From assembly GCF_002222055.1 (NCBI RefSeq), contig NZ_MUGS01000007.1, forward strand, positions 107,724-171,723: a DNA stretch of 64,000 nucleotides. The letters are read 5' to 3'. This DNA is from Flavobacterium araucananum. Its GTDB lineage: Bacteria > Bacteroidota > Bacteroidia > Flavobacteriales > Flavobacteriaceae. Made by a program: the position numbers and the translations under genes. Of the stretch, positions 15,483 to 25,409 are shown piece by piece. The notes beneath the pieces are model-generated. The model had not been told where the DNA came from. It did no database searches and worked only from the letters and a program-made list of their open reading frames with translations. Within the stretch, counting starts at the first letter, position 1. Every line of letters starts with the position of its first letter.

Positions 15483-15573
15483 CCTAACAGGTTTCCAAAA
15501 CCTGTTAGGTATTATTATTTTCACTTTGACATCCGGAATTTTTATACCTAACAGGTTTTGGAAACCTGTTAGG
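15483..15573. repeat. two CCTAACAGG hairpins in inverted orientation
   Basis: A 27-base hairpin at 15483-15509 (CCTAACAGGTTT, three-base loop, AAACCTGTTAGG) recurs as its reverse complement at 15547-15573. Each arm pairs with itself and with the other copy. A partial relative is at 23043-23068. Confidence 0.75.
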
Positions 15574-15590
15574 ATATCGAAACCTAGTTT

Positions 15591-15706
15591 GCGCGTGAGG
15601 GATAGTAGCAAATTACCGAAGTAATGCGGATAGCCCGACCGTATTTGCGAAAGGCGCACATAAGCGGTTTGTTAAATAGCGCCTTTTGTAAATGTGGTCA
15701 CGCCCA
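15591..15706 (+). ncRNA. candidate branched RNA element GCGTGAGGGATAG
   Basis: On the plus strand GCGTGA (15593-15598) pairs with TCACGC (15698-15703) to close a multi-branch fold. Inside are GCAAAT (15608-15613) with ATTTGC (15643-15648), an ATTAC/GTAAT hairpin, and GGCGC (15653-15657) with GCGCC (15679-15683). The start GCGTGAGGGATAG recurs, cut short, at 58961-58980. Strand and function are unproven. Confidence 0.4.
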
Positions 15707-15710
15707 AATA

Positions 15711-17660
15711 TTACTTACTAACTTTATAAATTTCGTTTTCCGTAATCATTTCCCAATTATCCGTTCTGAAAGGCGACGCAGGGAATTTTTCTTTGTTGTA
15801 AAGATTAATTTCGGTATCATCATCTGCCCAACCGTAACGAATGGCAACGGGATTTTTTACGTTTTCGCTCGAAACTACGACTTTATTATTTTTTATAATT
15901 GCTTGTGCAGAATGAAAAACTTTGTCTGTTCCTGCAATTTCAAATCCTTTTAGGTTTTCTGAATTATCTGCCGTTGATAATCCGCTTCCTGTATTGCCGA
16001 AAGTAAGGATAATTTCGTTTCCTTTTATTTCCTGCGACTTAAAAGTTGGTCCGCTATACACTTGCTTTTTGCCGTAAACGTTGTTTAATGCAATTGCCGC
16101 CAAACGCAAACCTACATCTTGTTTGTTTGTGGGATGAATATCTTTTGCATTACCAATATCTGTAGTCACGACCATTCCGGTATTGGGTAATTTTAAGGTT
16201 TCGAGTTGTGCTTCACGAAGTTCTGCCCAACGACTGCCCACTTTGCTGTTTCCGTTAAACTCATTGAAGGTGGACAATTGTACGAAATAAAAAGGAAAAT
16301 CACCTTGTTCCCATTTTGTTCTCCAGTCTGAGATCATAAGCGGAAATGCTTTTTTGTATTGGTTTGCTCTCCATACATTGGCTTCGCCCTGATACCATAA
16401 AACGCCTTGAATTGCATACGGAACTAAAGGATTTATCATGGCATTGTACAATAACGAAGGGTAACTATTGGGTGCAAGTGCAACTTTTACTTGTACTACA
16501 TTAAATTTCCAAAGTCCTTCGAGTGGTAGATTGGTGTCTTTGAACTGAAGGTGCAAATCAGCAGGATCACCATAGATTCCGCCACCGCCAGAATAATCTG
16601 CAATACGGACTGCAATTACATTTTTGCCTTCTTTTAAAACTCCCGCAGGAATTTTGTAAACCCGTAGTGCTTCCCAAATTTTATTGGTCCCTACCTGAAC
16701 GCCGTTTACATAGGTTATATCTTCATCGTCTACTTTAGACAAATGCAAAATGGCTTCGCTTTTGGCTTGTTCTGCTGTTAAAACAATTGTTTTTCGCATC
16801 CAGACTACGCCATCAATATTGCCTATTTGCTGGTTTTCCCACAATGAGGGTACTTTTATTTCCGGCCAGTTTTTATCTTCAAAACCAAATGCTGCAAACT
16901 GGTTTTCATTTTCTATAGAAACATCAAAACCCTGAATTTTCTTTATGTGGTCTAAAATAGACTTTTTATAGACTTCAAAAACGGCATCCATATCAACTTG
17001 CGGAACATTGGCAATCATGGCTTTGAAATCATCACTTTTTTCAAAAGCTTCACGGCTTGTCCAGGTTTCTACATTGGTACCGCCCCAAGAAGTATTTATG
17101 ATACCGATTGGGATTTTTAATTCGGCATATAATTTCTTAGCAAAAAAGAAACCTGCTGCTGTAAAATCACGAATATTTTCTTTGTTGGCTACCAGCCATT
17201 TTCCTTGTTTTAAATCTTCTTTTGGATTTCCGCTTAAATCCTGCGCTACGCCAAAATGACGAATCAAAGGATAATTAGAATCTGCCATTTCTTTTTCGGC
17301 ATTCAGCGTTTTATACATCTGAAATTCCATATTCGACTGACCGCTGCAAATCCAGACTTCGCCAACCAAAACATCTTTAATAACGATTTTATTTTTTCCT
17401 GTAATGGTTAATTCAAAAGGTCCACCAGCTTTTTCGGCTGATAGTTTGATCATCCATTTACCGTTTTTATCGGCTTGGATTGTTTTGGTTTGTTTGTTAA
17501 AATGAACTTCTACTTTTTCATTGGCTTCTGCCCAACCCCAAACCGGAATTTCTTTGTTGCGCTGCAAAACCATTCCGTCAGAAAACAATAATGGCATTCT
17601 AACATTTGCGTTTGCAATGGTACCGAATAGTAAAAAAAGAAAGATTATTTTTTTCTTCAT
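15711..17660 (-). CDS. SGNH-type (sialate-O-acetylesterase family) carbohydrate acetylesterase, exported
   Basis: The 649-residue protein has a signal peptide (1-19). It has a small N-terminal beta domain and the SGNH nucleophile block VWICSGQSNMEF with Ser-106. A jelly-roll insert (about 230-390) contains the GIYGDPADLHLQF stretch, and the catalytic Asp-His pair is in DIHPTNK near 507-510. The family was named for sialate esterases, but PUL members remove acetyl groups from plant hemicelluloses. Here it would de-acetylate xyloglucan side chains or xylan so the glycosidases can act. No sialic acid genes are present, which favours the plant reading. Confidence 0.87.
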   Translation of the reverse strand: MKKKIIFLFLLFGTIANANVRMPLLFSDGMVLQRNKEIPVWGWAEANEKVEVHFNKQTKTIQADKNGKWMIKLSAEKAGGPFELTITGKNKIVIKDVLVGEVWICSGQSNMEFQMYKTLNAEKEMADSNYPLIRHFGVAQDLSGNPKEDLKQGKWLVANKENIRDFTAAGFFFAKKLYAELKIPIGIINTSWGGTNVETWTSREAFEKSDDFKAMIANVPQVDMDAVFEVYKKSILDHIKKIQGFDVSIENENQFAAFGFEDKNWPEIKVPSLWENQQIGNIDGVVWMRKTIVLTAEQAKSEAILHLSKVDDEDITYVNGVQVGTNKIWEALRVYKIPAGVLKEGKNVIAVRIADYSGGGGIYGDPADLHLQFKDTNLPLEGLWKFNVVQVKVALAPNSYPSLLYNAMINPLVPYAIQGVLWYQGEANVWRANQYKKAFPLMISDWRTKWEQGDFPFYFVQLSTFNEFNGNSKVGSRWAELREAQLETLKLPNTGMVVTTDIGNAKDIHPTNKQDVGLRLAAIALNNVYGKKQVYSGPTFKSQEIKGNEIILTFGNTGSGLSTADNSENLKGFEIAGTDKVFHSAQAIIKNNKVVVSSENVKNPVAIRYGWADDDTEINLYNKEKFPASPFRTDNWEMITENEIYKVSK

Positions 17661-17764
17661 TTTATTTGTTATTTAAATCAATTAAGTGATATAAGGAAAC
17701 ATAAGCACAAACTATATATGAGGCTTAAATTAACTTATATCACTTACAGGATGAATTTATGTTT

Positions 17765-19024
17765 TTATTGTAATCCTTCTTTTAAAGCAGTTAACGCCTG
17801 AGTATCAAAAACAGTATTATTCGATCGATTGATGAGTCCGAAACCGTTATTTCCTAAACTTCCTTCATCCCAATAAAAAGGTAATAAACCGTTGGCTTTG
17901 GCGGTTTTTACAACTGTTTTTAAATAATAGGCTCTTGAATTTAAATGCAAAGTCAAAGCACTTCCGGTTAGGGTTGTGCGGCGAATGGCGCCAAACTCTC
18001 CTAACAAAACCGGAATTCCTTTGTCTACAAATTGGGTTTTCATGAGTTTAAAGTTTTTCTGTAAATCTGCTTCTTCTCCAAAACTTGCATTTCGTTCTGT
18101 ATCTGTTGCTGAATGAAATCCTGCTCCCCAATAGTAGAACATTTTACCCCAGGATTCGTCTTTGGTTAATCCGCCAAAATTCCATGGAGCATAATAATGC
18201 ACTTCGACCATCAATCGACTTGCCGTTTTATCTGTTGGCAAAGTGGTCATTAATTTATTTGTTTTTTCAATATCTGTTGTTGGTCCCTGAATGACTAAGG
18301 TACGATAGGTATTTTTACCTCCGGTAGAACGAACGGCATCGATAAATGTTTGATGATACGAAGTTAAAACTGCCATTTGTGTGGCATCTTCAACTGCTGG
18401 TTCATTGGCACTTGCAAAAAGCAAATGCTCATCGAAACCTCTTAAACTTGTTGCAATCTGTTCCCAAAAAGCTTTTTGTTTTGCGTTGGTTTCTACTTTT
18501 TTGGCTTCGGTAATGTTGTTTTCCAGCCAACCACCATCCCAGTGAATGTTGACTACAACATACATATTATTGTCGACACAATATTGCACGACTTCTTTTA
18601 CGCGGTTTAGCCAATCTGTTTTTAATTTGGCTGTTGCCGAATTTTCTAAGTACTGATTCCATGAACATGGAATTCTAATGGCATTAAAACCATTTGCTTT
18701 TACGGCATCTATTAAGGCTTTTGTCACTTTTGGATTTCCCCAGGCGGTTTCTCCTCCGGTTGCTTCGAGCGTGTTCCCTATATTCCAGCCTAATTTTATT
18801 TTGGCCGCCAGCTGTACAGCATTGCTCGACATACCGTTTGCATCAGCGGCAATTGGGTTGGTATTGTAACTTGGATATAATCCTGCAGCAGCAACCTTTT
18901 CGGTTTGTACTTGTGCTTGTGCTACAACTTCTGCATTTTCTTTATCAGAACTGCATGCCAAAATGCTTAAAAAAGACAAAGATAAAATGGCACTAAACAA
19001 ATAACTTTTTACATTTTTTTTCAT
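17765..19024 (-). CDS. GH5 endo-beta-glucanase lipoprotein (subfamily 4-like)
   Basis: The 419-residue lipoprotein has its lipobox cysteine at 24 (SILACSS) and a linker to about 70. The GH5 barrel then starts with LGWNIGNTLEA and ETAWGNP. RIPCSW, NIHWDGGW, the acid/base Glu near 208 in ASANEPAVE, VEVHYYAPW and the nucleophile Glu near 342 in LLGEFGA follow in the right order. The opening motifs resemble GH5_4, which includes endo-xyloglucanases; the acid/base context differs from the usual form, so the subfamily is not certain. It is the only evident backbone endo-enzyme in the locus and is probably cell-surface exposed. Confidence 0.87.
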   Translation of the reverse strand: MKKNVKSYLFSAILSLSFLSILACSSDKENAEVVAQAQVQTEKVAAAGLYPSYNTNPIAADANGMSSNAVQLAAKIKLGWNIGNTLEATGGETAWGNPKVTKALIDAVKANGFNAIRIPCSWNQYLENSATAKLKTDWLNRVKEVVQYCVDNNMYVVVNIHWDGGWLENNITEAKKVETNAKQKAFWEQIATSLRGFDEHLLFASANEPAVEDATQMAVLTSYHQTFIDAVRSTGGKNTYRTLVIQGPTTDIEKTNKLMTTLPTDKTASRLMVEVHYYAPWNFGGLTKDESWGKMFYYWGAGFHSATDTERNASFGEEADLQKNFKLMKTQFVDKGIPVLLGEFGAIRRTTLTGSALTLHLNSRAYYLKTVVKTAKANGLLPFYWDEGSLGNNGFGLINRSNNTVFDTQALTALKEGLQ

Positions 19025-19169
19025 TTTATTTTGATTTTTACTATTAATTGTGTGATTCTCTTTCTAACTTAAATAACATTAAATGCATTTGAAAAAAATA
19101 GTTTTATCAAGCTTTTCTTGTTTTGTATAAAACTATTAAAGACTCACACAATTAATGTAAAACGCCTTA

Positions 19170-21407
19170 TTACTTTATGGTTATGACAACTTCTTTCTTG
19201 ATATCTCTTGAAGAGTTTCCTAATTTTAAAGTATATTTTCCGGGCTCAACAGTCCATTTTTTAGCGGTTACGTCATAGTAAGCCAATTCTTTTACAGGAA
19301 CTTTTATGGTTACCGTATTTGAGCTTCCTGATTTTACCAGTGTTTTCTGGAAACCTTTTAACTCTTGTGCTGCACGGCTTATTTTCGAATCGGATTTAGA
19401 GGTGTACAATTGAACTACTTCTTTACCCTCTACTTTCCCTGTATTTTTTACGTCTACAGAAACGGAGATTGTTTCGTCTTGTGTGTACGATGTCTTATCT
19501 GTTTTTGCATTATCGAAAGCAAAAGTGGTATACGATAATCCGTATCCGAAAGGATACAATGGTGCAATATTTTTGGTATCAAACCAGCGGTATCCTACCA
19601 AAATTCCTTCGGCATAGTTTACGGTTTTTCCTCCGGGGAAACTGTTTGTGGCGTGTGCCGGAGAATCCATAATTTGTTTTGGCATTGTCCATGGCAATTT
19701 TCCAGACGGATTTACTTTTCCTAAAATCACATCTGCCAAAGCATTTCCTCCTTCAGAACCATTAAACCAACTCCATACTAATGCGGATGTTTTTTTGCTT
19801 ACGGCATCAATATCAAACGGTGCTCCGGCAACCATAACTACAATTGTTTTTGGGTTTACAGCCAATACTTTCTGAATTAATTCTTCTTGCCCAAATGGTA
19901 ATTTTAAGTTTCTACGGTCAGAGGCTTCTGTTTCGTAATCACGGTTTGAACCTGCAAAAATAATCGCAACATCAGATTTTTTAGCCGCTTCTACTGCTTC
20001 CAGCACTTTTGCCGGATCTAACTGATCGATTGTTACGGGACCATTTGATGTAATATTTCCTAAATTCCCTTTGTTTTTCTCGTCGTAACGTTCTAAATAT
20101 CCTTCGGCATAATTAATTTTAATCGATGATGGCAATCTGTTTTTTAAACCTTCAAGCGGTGTAATTTCTCTTTTGGTTTTTACTCCTGCCCCAAATCCGC
20201 CAAGCGCATTTTTCTTGGTTGCATTGTTTCCAATTACGGCGATAGATTTTACTCCGTCGAGTTTAAGCGGTAAGGCATTGTTGTCGTTTTTTAATAAAAC
20301 GATGTCTTCTGCTGCAATTTTATAAGCGTCCTGATAATGTGCTTCGGTTGCAATGCTTCCTTTTACACGGTCTTTTCCGCCCATTGCTTTTACCTGAAAT
20401 AATACTCGCAAAATTCTTTTTACATGTTTGTCTAATTCTGCTTCTGATATTTCTTTGTTTTTTGCAGCAGCAATTAGTTTATCGGCAAGAAAAAATTCGT
20501 TGAATGGTTTTGGTGTTCCCATTTCGATATCTAATCCGCTGTTTAACGATTTTACTGTAGAATGTACGGCTGCCCAATCTGACACGACAACGCCTTTGAA
20601 TCCCCATTCGTCACGAAGGATTTTGTTCAGCATATAATCGTTTTCACATAAATATTCGCCTCTAAATTTATTGTAAGCGCCCATCACGCTATATGCATGA
20701 CCTTCTTTTATAGAAGCTTCGAATGCGGGAAGATAAATTTCGCGCAGTGTACGTTCGTCAATTTGTACATCGACAAAATCACGATTTGTTTCCTGATTGT
20801 TGGCTGCAAAATGCTTTACACAAGCCATAACATCGTTGTCTTGTAAACCAACAATTAACGGCACTGCAATTTTTTTGTTCAAAAACGGATCTTCAGACAT
20901 ATATTCATACGTTCTTCCTCCAAGTGGCGTTCTCACAATATTTATGGCTGGCGAAAGCAACATATCTTTATCTCTGGCGCGCAATTCCTGTCCTACACTA
21001 TTACCAAATGTATAGGCCATCTCTGTATTCCAGGTTGCAGCCAATCCGCCACCTGCGGGATAATAGGTTGCAAAATCATCTTTTAATCCTGCCGGAGCCC
21101 AATTGTCACGTGAGATTTCTTCACGAACACCTAGCGGTCCATCTGCCATTTTTAGTTCCGGAATGCCTAAACGTTTTACACCTCCGGAAGTAAACATACT
21201 GTTACCGTGCAACATTCCAATTTTTTCTTCCAATGTCATTTGAGAAACCAGCTTATCGATTTCTGCGTCGAATTCTGATCCTATTTCTTTTCCTTTATAT
21301 TCTTCTTTTTGTGCGGTATCAGAATCTGTACTTTTTGCATCGTTTTTGCAAGAAACAAATGCCAGAAATGCAAATGCGGCTGAGAGGCAGATTATTTTAT
21401 TTTTCAT
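19170..21407 (-). CDS. GH3 beta-glucosidase lipoprotein (BglX-like)
   Basis: The 745-residue lipoprotein has its lipobox Cys at 20 (AFVSCKN). It has the GH3 TIM barrel with KHFAANNQET and the nucleophile Asp near 276 in GVVVSDWAA. The alpha/beta sandwich with IVVMVAGAPFDI follows, then a C-terminal fibronectin-III-like domain ending in WTVEPGKYTLKLG. Enzymes of this form remove terminal beta-linked glucose, sometimes xylose. After alpha-xylosidase action on xyloglucan oligosaccharides it would release backbone glucose. It starts 47 bp after the GH39 gene ends and is likely cotranscribed. Confidence 0.9.
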   Translation of the reverse strand: MKNKIICLSAAFAFLAFVSCKNDAKSTDSDTAQKEEYKGKEIGSEFDAEIDKLVSQMTLEEKIGMLHGNSMFTSGGVKRLGIPELKMADGPLGVREEISRDNWAPAGLKDDFATYYPAGGGLAATWNTEMAYTFGNSVGQELRARDKDMLLSPAINIVRTPLGGRTYEYMSEDPFLNKKIAVPLIVGLQDNDVMACVKHFAANNQETNRDFVDVQIDERTLREIYLPAFEASIKEGHAYSVMGAYNKFRGEYLCENDYMLNKILRDEWGFKGVVVSDWAAVHSTVKSLNSGLDIEMGTPKPFNEFFLADKLIAAAKNKEISEAELDKHVKRILRVLFQVKAMGGKDRVKGSIATEAHYQDAYKIAAEDIVLLKNDNNALPLKLDGVKSIAVIGNNATKKNALGGFGAGVKTKREITPLEGLKNRLPSSIKINYAEGYLERYDEKNKGNLGNITSNGPVTIDQLDPAKVLEAVEAAKKSDVAIIFAGSNRDYETEASDRRNLKLPFGQEELIQKVLAVNPKTIVVMVAGAPFDIDAVSKKTSALVWSWFNGSEGGNALADVILGKVNPSGKLPWTMPKQIMDSPAHATNSFPGGKTVNYAEGILVGYRWFDTKNIAPLYPFGYGLSYTTFAFDNAKTDKTSYTQDETISVSVDVKNTGKVEGKEVVQLYTSKSDSKISRAAQELKGFQKTLVKSGSSNTVTIKVPVKELAYYDVTAKKWTVEPGKYTLKLGNSSRDIKKEVVITIK

Positions 21408-21454
21408 GCTTAATAAATTTAGTTTAGTTTTTTGGAATTCGTTATTTTAAGAAA

Positions 21455-23035
21455 CTATCGTTTTACAAAATTGAATAAAACGACATCGTTTTCATTCATT
21501 TTATAAGCTGTACTATAAGTTCCTTTTGCATTAATGGTCACTTTTTCTGTTGCAATCAAAGCACCGTTATTTTTTTCTTTTATACTTTTTACTTGTTCTC
21601 GTGTCAATTGACCTGGTTTTCCCATGGCCAGATAATCGGCGTAAGCGTCGTTTATATTATACCCTGTTTTATAGATTTCTAACGTATAATTGCCTTGTTG
21701 CAAACCGTCGACTTCAATTTTTACACTTCCTTTGGGTTTTGATGGTAAATCTTTGATATAATAGGTCTGATTGTTCATGGAATCGCCGGGATGTGTATTG
21801 GTAAAATCCCAAAATAACAATTGAACATCTCCTTTTGTATTTTTAGTTGCCCAAGAAGAGGTGTCTTTGTTTTGAAGTTCTGTTTGTCCTAATTTGTTCA
21901 GGAAAAAATACGAGAAATAAGCCGGTTTTTTGATTCCCTGTGTATTCAATAATCCGAAACCGCCGTGAAAAGGGGTAAATCTTGGGCCTGCTTCTTCAAA
22001 TATATCTGTAAAAACCCAATATGACATCGAGTTTGCCGCATTCCCAACTTGTTTTAACTTTTGAAGAATATAGGCTGCAGAATGGTAACTGTCATGAACA
22101 GGATCTGCGGGAGTATAGGAGGAACTCCATTCTGTGTAATGTAATTCGAGATTTGGCTTAGCCGAATTCGAAATTTGTTTGCGGGAATTTATGACATCAC
22201 CGCTCACACTTGATTCGTCTTTATTAAGAACCGTTCCTGTGGTTCCAAATTCGTCCAGAAATCCTTGTTTTACGCCATAAGTATGTGTCGAAATAAAATC
22301 TAACGGAACATTGTTCTTCGTACAAAAATCGATTGTTTCCGGAACCCACGCTGCTCCTGCTGTTGCGGGACCACCCACTTTGTAAGCCGGATTTACGCTT
22401 TTTATTCCGCGTGCTGCATATTCATATAATTTGAAATATTCTGCCTGAGTCCCTGTCCAGAAACCCGGAGATAAATTGGGCTCGTTCCAAACTTCAAAAT
22501 ACCAGGTTTTTACTTCTTCGGCTCCGTAACGTTCTGTAAAGTGTTGGGTTAAATTTCGAATTAAATCTTCCCATTTTTTATAATCTTTTGGTGGTGTAAC
22601 ATTTCCTTTCCACCAGAAAATAGTCTGACTTCCACTTGCTAAAGCTGATGGCATAAAACCCAATTCTACAAAAGGTTTCATTTTAATGCTTATTAGAAAA
22701 TCATATAAAACATCGATATATTGATAATTATATTCGGGATTTCCTTTTGAGTCTTCATGGTAAACTGCCATATCATCAGATAATAAACCATGCATTCTGA
22801 TGTATTTAAAGTCACATTCTTTTTTGGTCATTGCCAATTGTTGTTGCCAATCGGCACGCAAGCCTTCGTTTGCTCTTCCGGCTCCAATACATTCTTTGAA
22901 CATAGTGTTCAGCTTTCCTGCGGTTTTGGTATAATCAACTTTTATGATTCTGTTATCAGCAGTAGTATTTTGTCCAATCAATTTGACATTGATTAGAAGT
23001 AATGAAAGAAATAGTATTGCTGAATATTTTTTCAT
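21455..23035 (-). CDS. GH39-family glycosidase, probable beta-xylosidase, exported
   Basis: The 526-residue protein has a signal peptide (1-21). It shows the clan A pattern of GH39: YIRMHGLL, FVELGFMPS, the acid/base Glu near 184 in FEVWNEPNL, STHTYG, and the nucleophile Glu near 301 in HYTEWSSS. A beta-sandwich C-terminus with PSKPKGSVKIEVDGL follows. Bacterial GH39 enzymes are mostly beta-xylosidases, so it may act on xylo-oligosaccharides or xylosyl side chains. Its presence keeps xylan or mixed hemicellulose open as substrate. It sits between GH97 and GH3 on the same strand. Confidence 0.85.
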   Translation of the reverse strand: MKKYSAILFLSLLLINVKLIGQNTTADNRIIKVDYTKTAGKLNTMFKECIGAGRANEGLRADWQQQLAMTKKECDFKYIRMHGLLSDDMAVYHEDSKGNPEYNYQYIDVLYDFLISIKMKPFVELGFMPSALASGSQTIFWWKGNVTPPKDYKKWEDLIRNLTQHFTERYGAEEVKTWYFEVWNEPNLSPGFWTGTQAEYFKLYEYAARGIKSVNPAYKVGGPATAGAAWVPETIDFCTKNNVPLDFISTHTYGVKQGFLDEFGTTGTVLNKDESSVSGDVINSRKQISNSAKPNLELHYTEWSSSYTPADPVHDSYHSAAYILQKLKQVGNAANSMSYWVFTDIFEEAGPRFTPFHGGFGLLNTQGIKKPAYFSYFFLNKLGQTELQNKDTSSWATKNTKGDVQLLFWDFTNTHPGDSMNNQTYYIKDLPSKPKGSVKIEVDGLQQGNYTLEIYKTGYNINDAYADYLAMGKPGQLTREQVKSIKEKNNGALIATEKVTINAKGTYSTAYKMNENDVVLFNFVKR

Positions 23036-23120
23036 TTGATTTTTTTATATTCTGACAGGTTTTAAAATCCTGTTTCGTATTAACAATATTTATTATAACT
23101 CGTTGGGTTTACTTAATTTT

Positions 23121-23256
23121 AGCACATAGAAACATAGACTGTGGCCTTTTAACAAAGGACGTTTCACTAATTAAAATACACAGAGTATCGCTATGTGAAG
23201 GAAATGTGTTTCTTTTTGCATTCTTTTTTACTATAAAATCTATGTTTCTATGTGTT
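23121..23256. repeat. MITE-like repeat, family A, full-length copy
   Basis: The 136-bp noncoding element has 17-bp terminal inverted repeats (AGCACATAGAAACATAG, CTATGTTTCTATGTGTT). The inner CGTTTCACTAATT and GAAATGTGTTTCTTTTTG match the copy at 28361-28494 in the opposite orientation. It lies in the gap between GH97 and GH39. Confidence 0.8.
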
Positions 23257-23293
23257 TAAATAAAATATTTAGAATTACAACTAACGGGTTTTA

Positions 23294-25297
23294 TTACAAT
23301 TTTTTAAATCTAATTGCTGTTCCGCCTGCTCCTCCTAAATGCAATTTTAATGCATCTGAAGCTTTTACAGTTTTCTTAGAAATCGCTACTGCTGATGGGT
23401 TATGTGTTTCATCTGTTCCTTCTGCATCCGCATAAATTTGTGCTTCGTAAGTGGCGCTTGGATCTAAGAATGAAAGAGAAACATTTACATCTCTTGCGTT
23501 TTCGTTTGTAATGGTTCCTAAATACCAATCGGCGCTGTTTCTGTCTTTACGAACTGTTGTAATGTATTCTCCAATTTTTCCGTCTAATACTTTTGTGTCT
23601 TCCCAATCTGTTGGAACATCTTTTAAGAATTGCAATGCCGGTTTTCCTTCATAATTTTCAGGAAGATCTGCCATCATCTGGATTGGTGCATAAATTGTAA
23701 CGTACAATGCTAATTGTTGTGCTGTTGTTCCGTGTACTCTTTTGCCCGGATATCCTTGTTTTACCTCAACATCAAAAATCCCCGGTGTAAAATCCATTGG
23801 CCCTGATAGTAATCTGGTAAACGGAATAATGGTTAAGTGGTTTGGCGGATTTCCTTCGCTCCAGGCGTTGTATTCTTGTCCGCGTGCTGCTTCTCTCGAA
23901 ACCATATTTGGAAATGTACGACGTTCTCCGGTATCTTTTATGGATTCGTGGTATAAAACGGCTAAATCATATTGTGCTGCTTTTTCTAAAATATATCTGA
24001 AATAATTTACTCCAAATTGTCCAAAGTGATTTTCTTTCATGTTCAGTTTAGAACCTACATGACCAATTTTTACGGAGTGAATTCCAAGTTTTTTGTATAG
24101 GGCAAAACCTGCATCAACTTCTTTTAAATAATTAATTAAGTTAGATCCTGTTTCGTGATATCCAATAAGTTCTACGCCTTTTTTGTTTCCGTATTCGACT
24201 ACTTTTTCCAGGTCAAAATTGTCTGCACTTTTGGTAAAGCTAAACATGTGCATGTGATTTTCGTACCATTGTGGTGTCCAGCCTTTGTTCCAGCCTTCGA
24301 TCAATAGGTGATGAAATCCTTCTTTTGCGGTAAAATCAATATATTCTTCGGCATGTTTGGTTGTTGCTCCTTGTTTTTCGCTTTCCCAAAAGGTATATTT
24401 CCCAATGTGCATTCCCCACCAAATCCCAAAGTATTTGTAGGGTTTAAAGTAGCTGATGTTTTTTATTTTGTTTGGTTCGTTTAGATTCAGGATCAGATAA
24501 GACGTAATTAAATCTGCTGGTTTTTCGCCTATTTGAAGTGTTCGCCAAGAAGAGGTAAAAGTGTCTTTTACTCGAACTTTTACGCCATCTGCCCACGGCA
24601 CCAAATCAGATTTTAGTTGTGTTCCGGTTGTGTTTACCAAAGTCATACTGGCAAAATCAACTAAGTTTGCTTCGTGAAAACTCAAGGCCAATCCGCTTTT
24701 ACTTTCTATTGTAAGCGGTGTCAAAACGGTATCAAGGGTACTTACTGCTGCTTCTTTAAATAGATATTCGTCACGGTTTTCTCTGTTTGCCGGAATCCAC
24801 CATGCTTTTCCATCTTCTTTTAGGTTAAAAGTCGTTTTTTCATCCATAATAAAAATACTGTCTTTTACACTTTGTTTTGGATAAACATATCTAAAAGCGA
24901 TTCCGTCATCAAACGCACGAAACTGAATTTCAAGTTTACGTTTGTTTCCCGTTTTTTGTTGTAATTGAACCGATAACTGATTGTAGTGATTTCTAATATT
25001 TTTCTTTTCTCCCCAAACTTGTTCCCAGGTTTCATCAAAAGTGGAGTTTTTTACACTTTTGATTTCAAAATCGGTGCTTAGGTTTTCATTTCCTTTTAGT
25101 AAAAAGCCCATGTCTGATGGTGTAATCACTTCGGTTTTACCATGTGATACTGCATATTTGGGAGCGTTTTTGACTAACTCGAATTTGATTTTGTTTTGCC
25201 CGTCCGGCGAAGCCAATTCGTAAGCATTTTTATTTTTCTGACTGTATCCAATCGAAATTGAAAGAACTAAAGCGGGAAGAATGAGGTAATTTTTCAT
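23294..25297 (-). CDS. GH97 glycoside hydrolase, inverting-type, exported
   Basis: The 667-residue protein has a signal peptide (1-19) and the three-part GH97 layout: beta-sandwich (about 25-280), TIM barrel and C-terminal beta domain. In the barrel the sequence reads HSVKIGHVG. Retaining alpha-galactosidase members carry their nucleophile Asp there, while inverting members such as SusB have Gly. The SusB-type base (HESIKDTG), the RRTFPNMVSREAARGQE stretch and ADLPENYE for the general acid are present. It should therefore be an inverting alpha-glucosidase-like enzyme, an unexpected activity in a hemicellulose locus. The exact sugar cleaved is uncertain. Confidence 0.88.
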   Translation of the reverse strand: MKNYLILPALVLSISIGYSQKNKNAYELASPDGQNKIKFELVKNAPKYAVSHGKTEVITPSDMGFLLKGNENLSTDFEIKSVKNSTFDETWEQVWGEKKNIRNHYNQLSVQLQQKTGNKRKLEIQFRAFDDGIAFRYVYPKQSVKDSIFIMDEKTTFNLKEDGKAWWIPANRENRDEYLFKEAAVSTLDTVLTPLTIESKSGLALSFHEANLVDFASMTLVNTTGTQLKSDLVPWADGVKVRVKDTFTSSWRTLQIGEKPADLITSYLILNLNEPNKIKNISYFKPYKYFGIWWGMHIGKYTFWESEKQGATTKHAEEYIDFTAKEGFHHLLIEGWNKGWTPQWYENHMHMFSFTKSADNFDLEKVVEYGNKKGVELIGYHETGSNLINYLKEVDAGFALYKKLGIHSVKIGHVGSKLNMKENHFGQFGVNYFRYILEKAAQYDLAVLYHESIKDTGERRTFPNMVSREAARGQEYNAWSEGNPPNHLTIIPFTRLLSGPMDFTPGIFDVEVKQGYPGKRVHGTTAQQLALYVTIYAPIQMMADLPENYEGKPALQFLKDVPTDWEDTKVLDGKIGEYITTVRKDRNSADWYLGTITNENARDVNVSLSFLDPSATYEAQIYADAEGTDETHNPSAVAISKKTVKASDALKLHLGGAGGTAIRFKKL

Positions 25298-25409
25298 GAT
25301 ATTTTTCTTAATTCATTTTTAATAAATCGGGTGTTGCTTATGATGTCTTCACCCGATTTAAAAACTCAACAAAAACTTATTTTTATCCTAAATTGGATTT
25401 ATTTTTTTT

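Noticed and set aside
15414..15659. 81-codon minus-strand frame in the GH95/acetylesterase gap
   Set aside because: It is a translation of the palindromic repeats and the CCTAACAGG hairpins; mirrored sequence explains the open frame.
15313..15706. CRISPR array
   Set aside because: The repeats are palindromes of different sequence with no regular spacers, and no cas genes are present.
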